DNA of 64,000 bases from Mycolicibacter sp. MU0102 (GCF_963378105.1 NZ_OY726398.1:4278001-4342000), one strand, 5' to 3'. Shown: positions 7,908 through 16,301, counted from the first letter of the stretch. The notes: a model not told the origin generated them from the sequence alone. A program made the numbers and translations.

Positions 7908-8831
7908 ATGACGTCCGCTCAGAACGAATCTCAGGCGCTCGGGGACCTCGCCGCACGGCAACTCGCCAATGCGACCAAGACTGTCCCGCAACTGGCCACC
8001 ATCACGCCGCGCTGGCTGCTGCACCTGTTGAACTGGGTCCCGGTCGAAGCCGGTATTTACCGGGTCAACCGGGTGGTCAACCCCGGCCAGGTCGCCATCG
8101 CAGCCGAGCAGGGCGCCGGTTCGGAGGAACCGCTGCCGCAGACGTTCGTGGACTACGAGACCAGCCCGCGGGAGTACACCCTGCGGTCGATCTCCACGCT
8201 GCTCGATGTGCACACCCGGGTCTCCGACCTGTACTCCAGCCCGCACGACCAGGTCGCACAGCAGCTGCGCCTGACGATCGAGACCATCAAGGAACGCCAG
8301 GAGTACGAGCTGGTCAACAACCCGGAGTACGGCCTGTTGGCGCAGGCCACACCGGAGCAGACCATCTCCACCCTGACCGGCCCGCCCACCCCCGACGACC
8401 TGGACTCGCTGATCACCAAGGTGTGGAAGACCCCCGGATTCTTCCTGACCCACCCGCTGGGCGTGGCCGCCTTCGGCCGCGAAGCCACCCGCCGCGGTGT
8501 GCCGCCTGTGGTGGTGAACCTGTTCGGCGCCCAATTCATCACTTGGCGCGGCATCCCGATCGTGCCGAGCGACAAGGTGCCGGTGGAGGACTCCAAGACC
8601 AAGTTCCTGCTGGTGCGCACCGGCGAGGAGCGCCAAGGCGTCGTCGGGTTGTTCCAGCCCGGCCTGGTCGGTGAGCAGGCGCCGGGGCTGTCGGTGCGGT
8701 TCACCGGCATCAACCGGTCGGCGATCGCGTCCTACCTGGTCACGCTGTACAACTCGCTGGCCGTGCTCACCGACGATGCGCTCGCCGTGCTCGACGACGT
8801 CTCGGTGGACCGTTTCCATGAGTACAAGTGA
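7908..8831 (+). CDS. Family 2A encapsulin shell protein (SrpI / MMP-I type)
   Basis: 307 residues, the length of M. leprae major membrane protein I. The sequence is recognisably of the SrpI family, which has an HK97-type capsid fold and assembles into protein nanocompartments: N-terminal arm, ITPRWLLHLLNWVPVEAGIYRVNRV, and a C-terminal FTGINRSAIASYLVTLYNSLAV core. AGGAGGA at 7896-7902 lies 5 nt before the ATG, fixing the start over an in-frame TTG at 7878. The next gene, overlapping by 14 nt, is a cysteine desulfurase with a disordered N-terminal extension, the established cargo of family 2A shells. Predicted role: cytosolic compartment housing desulfurase for cysteine/sulfur metabolism. Confidence 0.92.
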   Translation: MTSAQNESQALGDLAARQLANATKTVPQLATITPRWLLHLLNWVPVEAGIYRVNRVVNPGQVAIAAEQGAGSEEPLPQTFVDYETSPREYTLRSISTLLDVHTRVSDLYSSPHDQVAQQLRLTIETIKERQEYELVNNPEYGLLAQATPEQTISTLTGPPTPDDLDSLITKVWKTPGFFLTHPLGVAAFGREATRRGVPPVVVNLFGAQFITWRGIPIVPSDKVPVEDSKTKFLLVRTGEERQGVVGLFQPGLVGEQAPGLSVRFTGINRSAIASYLVTLYNSLAVLTDDALAVLDDVSVDRFHEYK

Positions 8832-10470
8832 TCGCGGGCCGGTAAACCCACCGGTCAGCGCCGCTGAGCTGGAGGTACTGGCCAATCAGCTGTATGCCGC
8901 CCGGCCCGGCCCGGACTCACCGCCGCAGACCACCGCGGTGGCGCCGCGCGGCGGCGCACCCGACCCGTCCGGACTGCTCCCGCCGGGGGTAGCCGGCCTG
9001 TCGGCCTTCGCGGTGCCGAGCGGCATTGTGCCGACCGTGCCCGGGGTGCTGGCCGGTTCCCCGGCCGGAGCTGTCCCGGTCGCGCCGCGTGGGTCGGCTC
9101 CCGGCTGGCCCGGGGGCGTGCCGGGGGTACCGCAGCTGGATTGGCAGGACTCCCCCGCACCGGCCGCGGGCGGCGACGAGGCGAACTACGCCTTCTTGTC
9201 CCGCGCCGTGCCGGCCGCCGAACCGGCTCCGACGGTGCCGGACTCGCACGAGATCTTCGACGTCAACGCGGTACGCGCTGACTTTCCGATCCTTCGCGAG
9301 ACCGTCAACGGCAAGCCGTTGATCTGGTTCGACAACGCCGCCACCACACAGAAGCCGCAGGCCGTCATCGACCGACTGTCGCACTTCTACACCCACGAGA
9401 ACTCCAATATTCACCGGGCCGCACACGAACTCGCGGCCCGCGCCACTGATGCATACGAGGACGCCCGCGACACCGTGCGGCGATTCCTGGGTGCACCGCG
9501 CAGCGAGGACATCGTGTTCGTGCGCGGCACCACCGAGGCGATCAACCTGGTGGCGTACGCCTGGGGTGGCAAGAATCTGGGCCCCGGCGATGAGATCGTC
9601 ATCACTCACCTAGAGCACCACGCGAATATCGTTCCGTGGCAATTGATCTCCAAGAAAACCGGGGCGATTCTGAAGGTGGCTCCGGTGGACGAGGCGGGCA
9701 ACCTGCTGCTGGGCGAGTTCGAGGATCTGCTGGGACCGCGAACCAAACTGGTTGCCGCCACACATGTCTCCAACGCGCTGGGCACCGTCACACCGGTGCA
9801 CGACATCGTCGAGCTCGCACACCGCTACGGCGCTCGGGTGCTGATCGACGGGGCGCAGTCGATCCCCCACATCCCGATCGACGTGCAATCGCTGGGCGCG
9901 GACTTCTTCGTGTTCTCCGGGCACAAGATCTTCGGTCCCACCGGGATCGGAGCGCTCTACGGCACCGCCGAGGCGCTGGCCGAGACGCCGCCGTGGCAGG
10001 GTGGAGGTAACATGATTGCCGACGTCACCCTGGAACGCTCGATCTACCAGGAACCGCCCAACAAGTTTGAGGCGGGCACTGGCAATATCGCGGACGCGGT
10101 CGGCCTGGGTGAAGCCCTGCGCTATGTGGAACGGGTGGGCATCGAACGCATCGCCGCCTACGAGCACGCCCTGCTCGAATACGCCACACCACGCCTGGCC
10201 GATATCCCCGGGGTGCGGCTCGTGGGCACCGCCGACGAAAAGGCCAGTGTGTTGTCGTTCGTGCTGGCCGGCCACGAGCCGTTGGAAGTGGGCAAGGCAC
10301 TCAACTCCGAGGGCATCGCGGTGCGCGCCGGTCACCACTGCGCACAGCCGATCCTGCGCCGTTACGGCCTGGAGGCCACCGTGCGGCCGTCGTTCGCGTT
10401 CTACAACACTTTCGAAGAGATCGACGTCTTCATCAAGGCCGTGCGGCGCATTGCCGAAGGGAGCGCGTAG
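8818..10470 (+). CDS. Encapsulin cargo cysteine desulfurase (SufS-like, PLP-dependent)
   Basis: 550 residues. Residues 1-145 are low-complexity, rich in Pro/Ala/Gly, with short hydrophobic islands such as AELEVLANQLYAA and ANYAFLSRAV. This is the type of extension that targets desulfurases to family 2A encapsulins. From residue 146 a complete SufS/CsdA-type enzyme follows: Lys370 in FSGHKIFGPTG binds PLP and Cys508 in GHHCAQP is the persulfide-forming cysteine. It converts L-cysteine to alanine plus enzyme-bound sulfane sulfur. The ATG overlaps the end of the shell gene, so shell and cargo are coupled. Followed by cysK and cysE, which supply its substrate. Confidence 0.92.
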   Translation: MSTSDRGPVNPPVSAAELEVLANQLYAARPGPDSPPQTTAVAPRGGAPDPSGLLPPGVAGLSAFAVPSGIVPTVPGVLAGSPAGAVPVAPRGSAPGWPGGVPGVPQLDWQDSPAPAAGGDEANYAFLSRAVPAAEPAPTVPDSHEIFDVNAVRADFPILRETVNGKPLIWFDNAATTQKPQAVIDRLSHFYTHENSNIHRAAHELAARATDAYEDARDTVRRFLGAPRSEDIVFVRGTTEAINLVAYAWGGKNLGPGDEIVITHLEHHANIVPWQLISKKTGAILKVAPVDEAGNLLLGEFEDLLGPRTKLVAATHVSNALGTVTPVHDIVELAHRYGARVLIDGAQSIPHIPIDVQSLGADFFVFSGHKIFGPTGIGALYGTAEALAETPPWQGGGNMIADVTLERSIYQEPPNKFEAGTGNIADAVGLGEALRYVERVGIERIAAYEHALLEYATPRLADIPGVRLVGTADEKASVLSFVLAGHEPLEVGKALNSEGIAVRAGHHCAQPILRRYGLEATVRPSFAFYNTFEEIDVFIKAVRRIAEGSA

Positions 10471-10504
10471 CACCTATGGCGGCCTTGGTAGGAAAGGGCA
10501 TTTG

Positions 10505-11440
10505 ATGGGCAGGATCTACAACAACGTCACCGAGCTGATCGGCCATACGCCGCTGGTGCGGCTCAACCGGCTGACCGAGGGACTGGGCGCTCAAGTGGCG
10601 GCCAAACTCGAGTTCTACAACCCCGCCAACAGCGTCAAGGACCGTATCGGCGTTGCGATCATCGACGCCGCTGAGAAGTCCGGCCAGCTGCGCCCCGGGG
10701 GCACCATCGTGGAGGCCACCAGCGGCAACACCGGCATCGCCCTGGCGATGGTGGGCGCCGCCCGGGGTTACAAGGTGATCCTGACCATGCCGGACACCAT
10801 GTCCACCGAGCGCCGGGTGATGCTGCGCGCCTACGGCGCCGAGATCGTGCTGACGCCGGGCTCCGAGGGCATGGCCGGCGCGGTGGCCAAGGCCAAGCAG
10901 ATCGTCGCCGACACCCACAACGCCCTGTCCGCAGACCAATTCGCCAACCCGGCCAACCCGGCCATCCACGAACGGACGACCGGCGAAGAGATCTGGAAGG
11001 ACACCGGCGGCGCGGTCGACATCTTTGTCGCCGGCATCGGTACCGGCGGCACGCTGACCGGCGTCTCGCACACCCTGCGGGCCCACAAGCCCGAGGTCCA
11101 GATCGTCGGCGTGGAACCCAAGGACTCCGCGATCCTGCACGGCGCCGACCCCGGCCCGCACAAGATCCAGGGCCTGGGCGCCAACTTCGTCCCCGAGGTG
11201 CTCGACCGTGACTGCTACGACGAGATCATCGACGCGCAGTTCGACGACGCCATCCGGGTGGCTCGCGCACTGGGCACTGAGGAGGGCATCCTCGGCGGAA
11301 TCTCGGCCGGTGCCAACGTGTGGGCCGCCCTCGAGCTGGCCAAGCGCCCCGAGAACGCCGGCAAGCTGATCGTGGTGGTGGTTCCCGACTTCGGCGAGCG
11401 CTACATCTCGACACCACTGTTCGAACACATTCGGCAGTGA
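10505..11440 (+). CDS. cysK: O-acetylserine sulfhydrylase (cysteine synthase A)
   Basis: 311 residues, a typical CysK length. PLP-binding Lys45 lies in NSVKDRIG. The substrate loop reads EATSGNTG and the PLP-phosphate loop GIGTGGTLTG. It makes L-cysteine from O-acetylserine and sulfide. AGGAAAGG sits about 8 nt before the ATG. It lies between the desulfurase and cysE, and its stop overlaps a possible GTG start of cysE, so the three genes form one sulfur-assimilation operon with the encapsulin. CysE normally binds the C-terminal tail of CysE into the CysK active site to form the cysteine synthase complex; whether that happens here is inference. Confidence 0.95.
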   Translation: MGRIYNNVTELIGHTPLVRLNRLTEGLGAQVAAKLEFYNPANSVKDRIGVAIIDAAEKSGQLRPGGTIVEATSGNTGIALAMVGAARGYKVILTMPDTMSTERRVMLRAYGAEIVLTPGSEGMAGAVAKAKQIVADTHNALSADQFANPANPAIHERTTGEEIWKDTGGAVDIFVAGIGTGGTLTGVSHTLRAHKPEVQIVGVEPKDSAILHGADPGPHKIQGLGANFVPEVLDRDCYDEIIDAQFDDAIRVARALGTEEGILGGISAGANVWAALELAKRPENAGKLIVVVVPDFGERYISTPLFEHIRQ

Positions 11441-11448
11441 GCGCGCTC

Positions 11449-12033
11449 ATGAGCGTGTGGACGACGGTGCGTGAGGACCTGCGCAACGCGCGCGACCACG
11501 ACCCGGCGGCGCGCGGGGACTTCGAGAACGCCCTGGTCTATTCGGGCCTGCATGCGATCTGGTCGTATCGGATCGCGCACCGACTGTGGGCCAAGCCGGC
11601 GCTGCGCGGGGTGGCCCGCGTGCTGGCTCAGGCCACCCGGTTCGCCACCGGTATCGAGATCCACCCGGGCGCGACGATCGGGCGGCGATTCTTCATCGAC
11701 CACGGCCTGGGCGTGGTGATCGGCGAGACCACCGAGATCGGCGATGACGTCATGGTCTACCACGGTGTGACCCTCGGCGGGCGCTCGCTGAGTCACGGCA
11801 AGCGCCACCCGACCATCGGCAACGGCGTCACGGTGGGCGCCGGGGCGAAGGTACTCGGTCCGATCACCATCGGAGACGGCAGCGCCATCGGCGCGAATGC
11901 TGTTGTGACCCAAGATGTGCCGGCGGATTGCATCGCCACCGGAATACCGGCCGCGGTACGTCACCGGACTGAGAAGCAGCGGGAGCCGCTGGTGGACCCG
12001 ACCAGCTACATCGACCCGGCGATGTACATCTAA
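11449..12033 (+). CDS. cysE: Serine O-acetyltransferase
   Basis: 194 residues from ATG 11449. An in-frame GTG at 11437 overlaps the cysK stop (GTGA) and may be the coupled start. The N-terminal helical domain (MSVWTTVREDLRNARDHDPAA) is followed by left-handed beta-helix hexapeptide repeats (GIEIHPGATIGRRFFIDHG, VIGETTEIGDDVMVYHGVTLGG). The enzyme acetylates serine with acetyl-CoA, the committed step of cysteine synthesis and normally feedback-inhibited by cysteine. The C-terminus ends DPAMYI, with the terminal Ile that CysE proteins use to dock into CysK. Last gene of the operon, convergent with the methyltransferase gene 8 bp away. Confidence 0.93.
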   Translation: MSVWTTVREDLRNARDHDPAARGDFENALVYSGLHAIWSYRIAHRLWAKPALRGVARVLAQATRFATGIEIHPGATIGRRFFIDHGLGVVIGETTEIGDDVMVYHGVTLGGRSLSHGKRHPTIGNGVTVGAGAKVLGPITIGDGSAIGANAVVTQDVPADCIATGIPAAVRHRTEKQREPLVDPTSYIDPAMYI

Positions 12034-12041
12034 AGACAGGT

Positions 12042-12839
12042 TCAGGGCGAGGGTTCCGCGGCGATCACGTAGTCGTGACCGTGCCGCAGGCCGCCGTCAC
12101 GGGCGAGGATGAGCAGCGCTCGAAGCCGTAGCTCTTCGACATATTGGAGCATCCCGCTGCCCAGCGCCGCGGACCCGAAGCGTTGAAGTCGCCTGCGGCA
12201 CATATCAAGCTGGCGGTTGACATGACCGGGTCCGTAGCGAATCGGGAAGCGTCGACTCTCCACGATCGCAAACCCGGCCCGTTCGAGCTGGCGCAGCATC
12301 CAGTCGAGCGGATATTCGCGGTAGGGCCGTTCCCCGGCCAGCAGCAGACACGCGTCGCGGGCCCGCCCGATTTCCCAAATGATGCGGCCGCTTTCGGTCT
12401 CGGGCCGGTACTGAACGTAGGGTTCCAGCCCGGTGACATAGAGCCGGCCGGTGTCGGCGATCAGCGGGCGCAATCGTTCGAACGCCTGGTCCTGCCAGTA
12501 CGGGGCGAAGCCCTCGATCGCGCCGACGAGATAATCGACCAGCACGGTGTCGAAGGTTTCGCCGGCGAGCAAACTGTCATCGATCCAGTTGCCGACCAGC
12601 AGCCGGTCTTGTGGCCGGATTCCGTCGCCCAGTGCCGCACGGGCCGCCTCGGCCATGCTGGGTGCAGCCGTGATCGCGGTCCAGCGGTCGGTCGACAGTG
12701 TCCGAATCCACTCCAGAGATTTCACCCCGGTACCGGAGTCCAACATGGCGCCCCATGCCCGGTCGCCGTGCAGGGTCTCGATGTAGCGAAACAGTGACGA
12801 CACTTTGGGTTTGGCGTTGGCGTGCAAAAAATCGCTCAT
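12042..12839 (-). CDS. Class I SAM-dependent methyltransferase, probably metal-regulated
   Basis: 265 residues from ATG 12839; a GTG at 12860 is an alternative start. A Rossmann SAM site is visible (MLDSGTGVKSLEWIRTL as motif I) followed by TFDTVLVDYLVG in the motif IV position. The C-terminal half is rich in Arg and aromatics. The substrate is not predictable. What stands out is the promoter: -35 TTGTCA and -10 TACCCT with an 18-nt spacer, the -35 lying inside a Fur/Zur-type 7-1-7 palindrome (12925-12939). This suggests repression by a metal-loaded regulator and a role under zinc (or iron) limitation. Confidence 0.7.
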   Translation of the reverse strand: MSDFLHANAKPKVSSLFRYIETLHGDRAWGAMLDSGTGVKSLEWIRTLSTDRWTAITAAPSMAEAARAALGDGIRPQDRLLVGNWIDDSLLAGETFDTVLVDYLVGAIEGFAPYWQDQAFERLRPLIADTGRLYVTGLEPYVQYRPETESGRIIWEIGRARDACLLLAGERPYREYPLDWMLRQLERAGFAIVESRRFPIRYGPGHVNRQLDMCRRRLQRFGSAALGSGMLQYVEELRLRALLILARDGGLRHGHDYVIAAEPSP

Positions 12840-12900
12840 TTCGAGTCGTGGTGTCCACACGCCTGCAGCCGTGTGGGCCAGGGCCGCGTTGCGCGGTCTC

Positions 12901-12942
12901 AGGGTAGCGCGATTTGACGCTTATTGACAATCATTGTCATTA
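12901..12942 (-). promoter_or_regulatory. Promoter with overlapping Fur/Zur-type operator
   Basis: The perfect palindrome TGACAATCATTGTCA at 12925-12939 is flanked symmetrically by TA…TA (12922-12942). It resembles 7-1-7 boxes of the Fur superfamily, most like actinobacterial Zur sites. On the minus strand the -35 TTGTCA occupies 12930-12925 and the -10 TACCCT 12906-12901, spacer 18 nt. A regulator bound here would block polymerase at the methyltransferase gene. Confidence 0.65.
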
Positions 12943-12990
12943 GCGTGAATGACCTGGGCGTGGCGATCAGCGAGACCACGCCGCGGTGAC

Positions 12991-15345
12991 TCATTGCGTT
13001 TGACGCATGATGTCGACGAACTTGATGCCTTCTTTGCGCAAGGTCTCTGTCACACCTGTGGTGGAGATGCTGGAGTTCAAATTGGCGTTCGTGACGATGC
13101 GCTCGAACTTGCCGGCCCTGATCGCGTCGCGCGCCTCCTGAATGAGTTGACGCTCAGCCTGGGAAATGTCCGTGCGCGCGAGGTGTTGTTCAAACTCAAC
13201 GAGGACCTTGGCAACATTCTGGTTGAAGTTCTTTGTCAGAGCCGTCACCGAGCTGACGTTTCCCCCTCGTGAAAGCGCTTTGTTGTCGACGAAGCGCACG
13301 ATTCCGTCCTTGATCGTGACGAGGTCAATACCGCCCTGGTTGGTGCCGGCAATGTCCGGCTTATACGACAGGATGCGATGCCCATCACGGGCATACCGGT
13401 CAGCTGCCATACGCTCGCCGAAGTTTCCGCGGGCCAGATGCGGCGCGGGCGTTCGCCCACCTGGGGCGGGGTGCGGTTCGGAGCGAAACTCGCGCATGAA
13501 AGCTTCAAGATCTTCGTCAACCACGTGACGCAACGGATCACTGCCTGCTTGCGGCGCTGACGGTTTGGGCACCCCGGTGGGCCGCGCTGCCTGCGTCGCA
13601 CTACGTTCGGCGCCACCACCAACCGAAGCCAAATCACGTAGGAATGCCTTCTCCGCCGTCGTTGTCCCCCGTCCCAGCGTCAGCAATCGCCGGGCACCGG
13701 ACAGCGCGGTTCCAAGGACTCGTTCGATAGGCAACATGAACAACGCGATGTTGACCGCTTGGCGGGTGTAGCTGACCGAAGGGTTGTTCTCGAAATCATG
13801 GCGCGCTTGTTCGGGTGAGCCCGGAGCCGAAGCGGTCCCCTCGCCAAGAAGCCCGGTCAGAATCTCAAGGGCCGTTCGGCCGATCACACGATGAGGTTCA
13901 GTCGACTTCAGTGCCTCGAGGTCATCTCGGTTGTGGACTCCGGGGGGCGGGAAGTTGGTGTTGTCGATGTGAGTGCGCCCAGTCGCAGGGTCGTAGAAGG
14001 GGCGCTGCGTAGGTGAACCGGGAGATACGCCACGCAGCAGATTGAACGGATCTCCCGGCGGACCTGTCGGAGCCGACGGCGGAGGCGACGGCGGAGGCGA
14101 CGAAGGTGGCGGAGCCGACGGCGGAGGCGACGAAGGTGGCGGAGCCGACGGCGGAGGCGACGAAGGTGGCGGAGCCGACGGCGGAGGCGACGAAGGTGGC
14201 GGAGCCGACGGCGGAGGAGACGAAGGTGGCGGAGCCGACGGCGGAGGCGACGAAGGTGGCGGAGCCGACGGCGGAGGCGACGAAGGTGGCGGAGCCGACG
14301 GCGGAGGCGACGAAGGTGGCGGAGCCGACGGCGGAGGCGACGAAGGTGGCGGAGCCGACGGCGGAGGCGACGAAGGTGGCGGAGCCGACGGCGGAGGCGA
14401 CGAAGGTGGCGGAGCCGACGGCGGAGGCGACGAAGGTGGCGGAGCCGACGGCGGAGGCGACGAAGGTGGCGGAGCCGACGGCGGAGGCGACGAAGGTGGC
14501 GGAGCCGACGGCGGAGGGCTGATCGGAACGACCCGGATCGTATTGGTGTCGAAATCTACCCGTCCGTAGCCATCAGCATTTCCGTCGGCATTTAGGTGAA
14601 TCGCCCATTGGTTTCCGTCGTTATCCGTGTAGTAGTTCCAGGAACCACCCTTCCCATCCCCGTATGTGACTCCGGACGGATGGACGACAGTTCCGTTCGG
14701 CAAGACAGTGTCGTTTTGGTTCGTTGCGCCGAGGTTGTGCTGGTTCGTTCCGTCGGTTTGTGTACTGGTGCTAGCTGGATCGGGAGAGATCGTGTGGCCG
14801 CCGTCGCCGTCGCCGGTGGGCGGTGGACTCGGCAGGTGATCGTCGCCGTCGGCGGGTGCACCTAGAGGATGGTCGCCTCCGGTCGGCGGTGGCGGATGGT
14901 CATCGCTGCCGGGCGACGGCGAACCCTGCGGGTGATCATCGCTGCCGGGCGGCGGTGGGCCTTGCGGGTGGTCGTCGCTGTCGCCAGGCGGCGGGCTCGG
15001 CAACTGATCGTCGTGGTCGGGCGGCGGCGGCCCCTGCGGGTGATCATCGTTGTCGGGCGGCGGGCTCGGCAAGTGGTGGTCGTCACTATCAGCCGGCGGT
15101 GGGCCTTGCGGGTGGTCGTCACTATCAGCCGGCGGTGGGCCTTGCGGGTGGTCGTCACTATCAGCCGGCGGTGGGCCTTGCGGGTGGTCGTCACTGTCGC
15201 CAGGCGGCGGGCCCGGAAGGTGGTCGTCACTGTCGCCAGGCGGCGGACTCGATAAGTCCTCATCGTCAGAACTGTCCTGCGTGTCGCTGTCGACGTCGTC
15301 GGAGGACCCGTTCAATGTGTCGTCATCGGCGACCTGGTCGTGCAT
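12991..15345 (-). CDS. Repeat-rich polymorphic-toxin-like protein with C-terminal PD-(D/E)xK-like nuclease domain
   Basis: 784 residues. An acidic N-terminus (many D and DD) leads into 10-12-residue repeats of the type PPPADSDDHPQG (about 30-190), a short folded stretch, then 14 PPPSAPPPSS repeats (about 275-415). A helical segment with SYTRQAVNIALFMLPIERV follows near 540. The C-terminal ~145 residues (640-784) look like a restriction-endonuclease fold: Glu644, Asp674 in GGIDLV and D687-N-K689 in FVDNKAL, matching a D-x12-DxK active site. Such C-terminal domains are typical of CDI/type VII polymorphic toxins acting on DNA or tRNA. No WXG/LXG domain, signal peptide or immunity gene is evident, so secretion and toxicity are unproven. 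The end of the gene is visibly less GC-rich than its neighbours, suggesting transfer. Confidence 0.6.
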   Translation of the reverse strand: MHDQVADDDTLNGSSDDVDSDTQDSSDDEDLSSPPPGDSDDHLPGPPPGDSDDHPQGPPPADSDDHPQGPPPADSDDHPQGPPPADSDDHHLPSPPPDNDDHPQGPPPPDHDDQLPSPPPGDSDDHPQGPPPPGSDDHPQGSPSPGSDDHPPPPTGGDHPLGAPADGDDHLPSPPPTGDGDGGHTISPDPASTSTQTDGTNQHNLGATNQNDTVLPNGTVVHPSGVTYGDGKGGSWNYYTDNDGNQWAIHLNADGNADGYGRVDFDTNTIRVVPISPPPSAPPPSSPPPSAPPPSSPPPSAPPPSSPPPSAPPPSSPPPSAPPPSSPPPSAPPPSSPPPSAPPPSSPPPSAPPPSSPPPSAPPPSSPPPSAPPPSSPPPSAPPPSSPPPSAPPPSSPPPSAPPPSSPPPSAPPPSSPPPSPPPSAPTGPPGDPFNLLRGVSPGSPTQRPFYDPATGRTHIDNTNFPPPGVHNRDDLEALKSTEPHRVIGRTALEILTGLLGEGTASAPGSPEQARHDFENNPSVSYTRQAVNIALFMLPIERVLGTALSGARRLLTLGRGTTTAEKAFLRDLASVGGGAERSATQAARPTGVPKPSAPQAGSDPLRHVVDEDLEAFMREFRSEPHPAPGGRTPAPHLARGNFGERMAADRYARDGHRILSYKPDIAGTNQGGIDLVTIKDGIVRFVDNKALSRGGNVSSVTALTKNFNQNVAKVLVEFEQHLARTDISQAERQLIQEARDAIRAGKFERIVTNANLNSSISTTGVTETLRKEGIKFVDIMRQTQ
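14101..14520 (-). repeat. 30-bp tandem repeat array, 14 copies, in frame
   Basis: Period exactly 30 bp, encoding PPPSAPPPSS on the minus strand. The copies are identical except for one base change near 14218 and the degraded last copy. Because 30 is a multiple of three, slippage changes protein length without a frameshift. Confidence 0.95.
15079..15186 (-). repeat. 36-bp tandem repeat, 3 perfect copies, in frame
   Basis: Encodes PPPADSDDHPQG units in the N-terminal part of the same protein. Degenerate copies continue on both sides from about 14860 to 15260. Confidence 0.9.
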
Positions 15346-15375
15346 CTCTCAGCCCATCCAGTGGTCGTGCCCGTG

Positions 15376-16167
15376 TCAGATAAGGCCGTCGCACACTTGG
15401 GGAAGCTCCATCCCGGCGTCGCGTGCACTTCTACACCAGTCAGCCTTGACTTCTTGGTGTTCCTGCTGGTCCTGACGAATCTGATCACCCACGCGTGGTG
15501 CAGCAGTGAAAAAGAAGATGGCGACAACGGCTGCGACAACGAAGAAGCCACAGAGGACTACACCCGCCACAACGAATTTCGCCGTGGTCCAGCGGCGGCC
15601 AATAGTCGCGTCGCTCAGGCCGATCGCACCGGTGATCCCCTTGCGCATCTGGACTGCTGTGTCCCGGGTCAGGTTGTAGGCATAGTCGGTTTCGATAAAT
15701 CCGCTGTTGCCGGTCGCGCTCGGTACTTGAACGAGATCACCATCGAGGATCCCGCCCTCAAGCAGAATGCCGCGCATTTGGACGAGAACTGGCGGCGCAC
15801 CGTCGGGTGGACACAGTTGAAATTCGAGGGTCTGAATGGATCCGCCGCTGGCGAGTTGTTGCTGCTTGGAAACCCTCTTGGCGCGTCCGACGATGGTTCC
15901 GGGTGGCGCATTGACGTCTACGGACGGCGCAACTTGGGGCTCTGATTCAGTTTGCGCTCGGTGTAGGTCTTGAGGCGGGGTGGGATCTGCCGCCGCGGCG
16001 CGTGCGGTGTCCGCCGCCTGATTAGCTGTGGCGCCAGCCCGCAACGACCGTAACGCGGCGTCGGCCGCGCGCTGAATCGCTTGTTCGTCGCCGTCGACAT
16101 TGCGGCGTGCCCATTCAACCCACTCGTCTCTTTTCGGGTTGGGTCTCGGAACATTGGGGTTCGTCAT
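15376..16167 (-). CDS. Single-pass membrane protein upstream of the toxin-like gene
   Basis: 263 residues from the second ATG (16167), preceded by GGCGGA; the ATG at 16179 is an alternative. Residues 1-75 are hydrophilic and helical (DEWVEWARRNVDGDEQAIQRAADAALRSL). A middle beta-rich region (about 95-165) follows, then one strong transmembrane helix (VVAGVVLCGFFVVAAVVAIFFF, about 205-228) and a short tail with two Cys. No family recognised. It ends 30 bp before the repeat-rich protein and reads in the same direction, so they are probably co-transcribed. It may help export or anchor the partner, or act as a membrane-located immunity protein; neither is shown. Confidence 0.6.
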   Translation of the reverse strand: MTNPNVPRPNPKRDEWVEWARRNVDGDEQAIQRAADAALRSLRAGATANQAADTARAAAADPTPPQDLHRAQTESEPQVAPSVDVNAPPGTIVGRAKRVSKQQQLASGGSIQTLEFQLCPPDGAPPVLVQMRGILLEGGILDGDLVQVPSATGNSGFIETDYAYNLTRDTAVQMRKGITGAIGLSDATIGRRWTTAKFVVAGVVLCGFFVVAAVVAIFFFTAAPRVGDQIRQDQQEHQEVKADWCRSARDAGMELPQVCDGLI

Positions 16168-16301
16168 GGTTCCGCCCATTTCACAGCGAGTTGACGTGAT
16201 TCTGGCAAATTATCCCGCTGTGGCGGCACCGTGCCAAGGGTTTTCTCTGAGGAGCAACCGAAACAGGCGTTAGGCGAACCGGAGAAACGTCAAACTTGTG
16301 G

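Noticed and set aside
14101..14520. CRISPR array
   Set aside because: The 30-bp units are directly adjacent without spacers and are in-frame coding repeats.
14042..14569. GGGADGGGDE-repeat ORFs on the plus strand, superficially PE_PGRS-like
   Set aside because: Shadows of the 30-bp array in the minus-strand gene; no PE domain.
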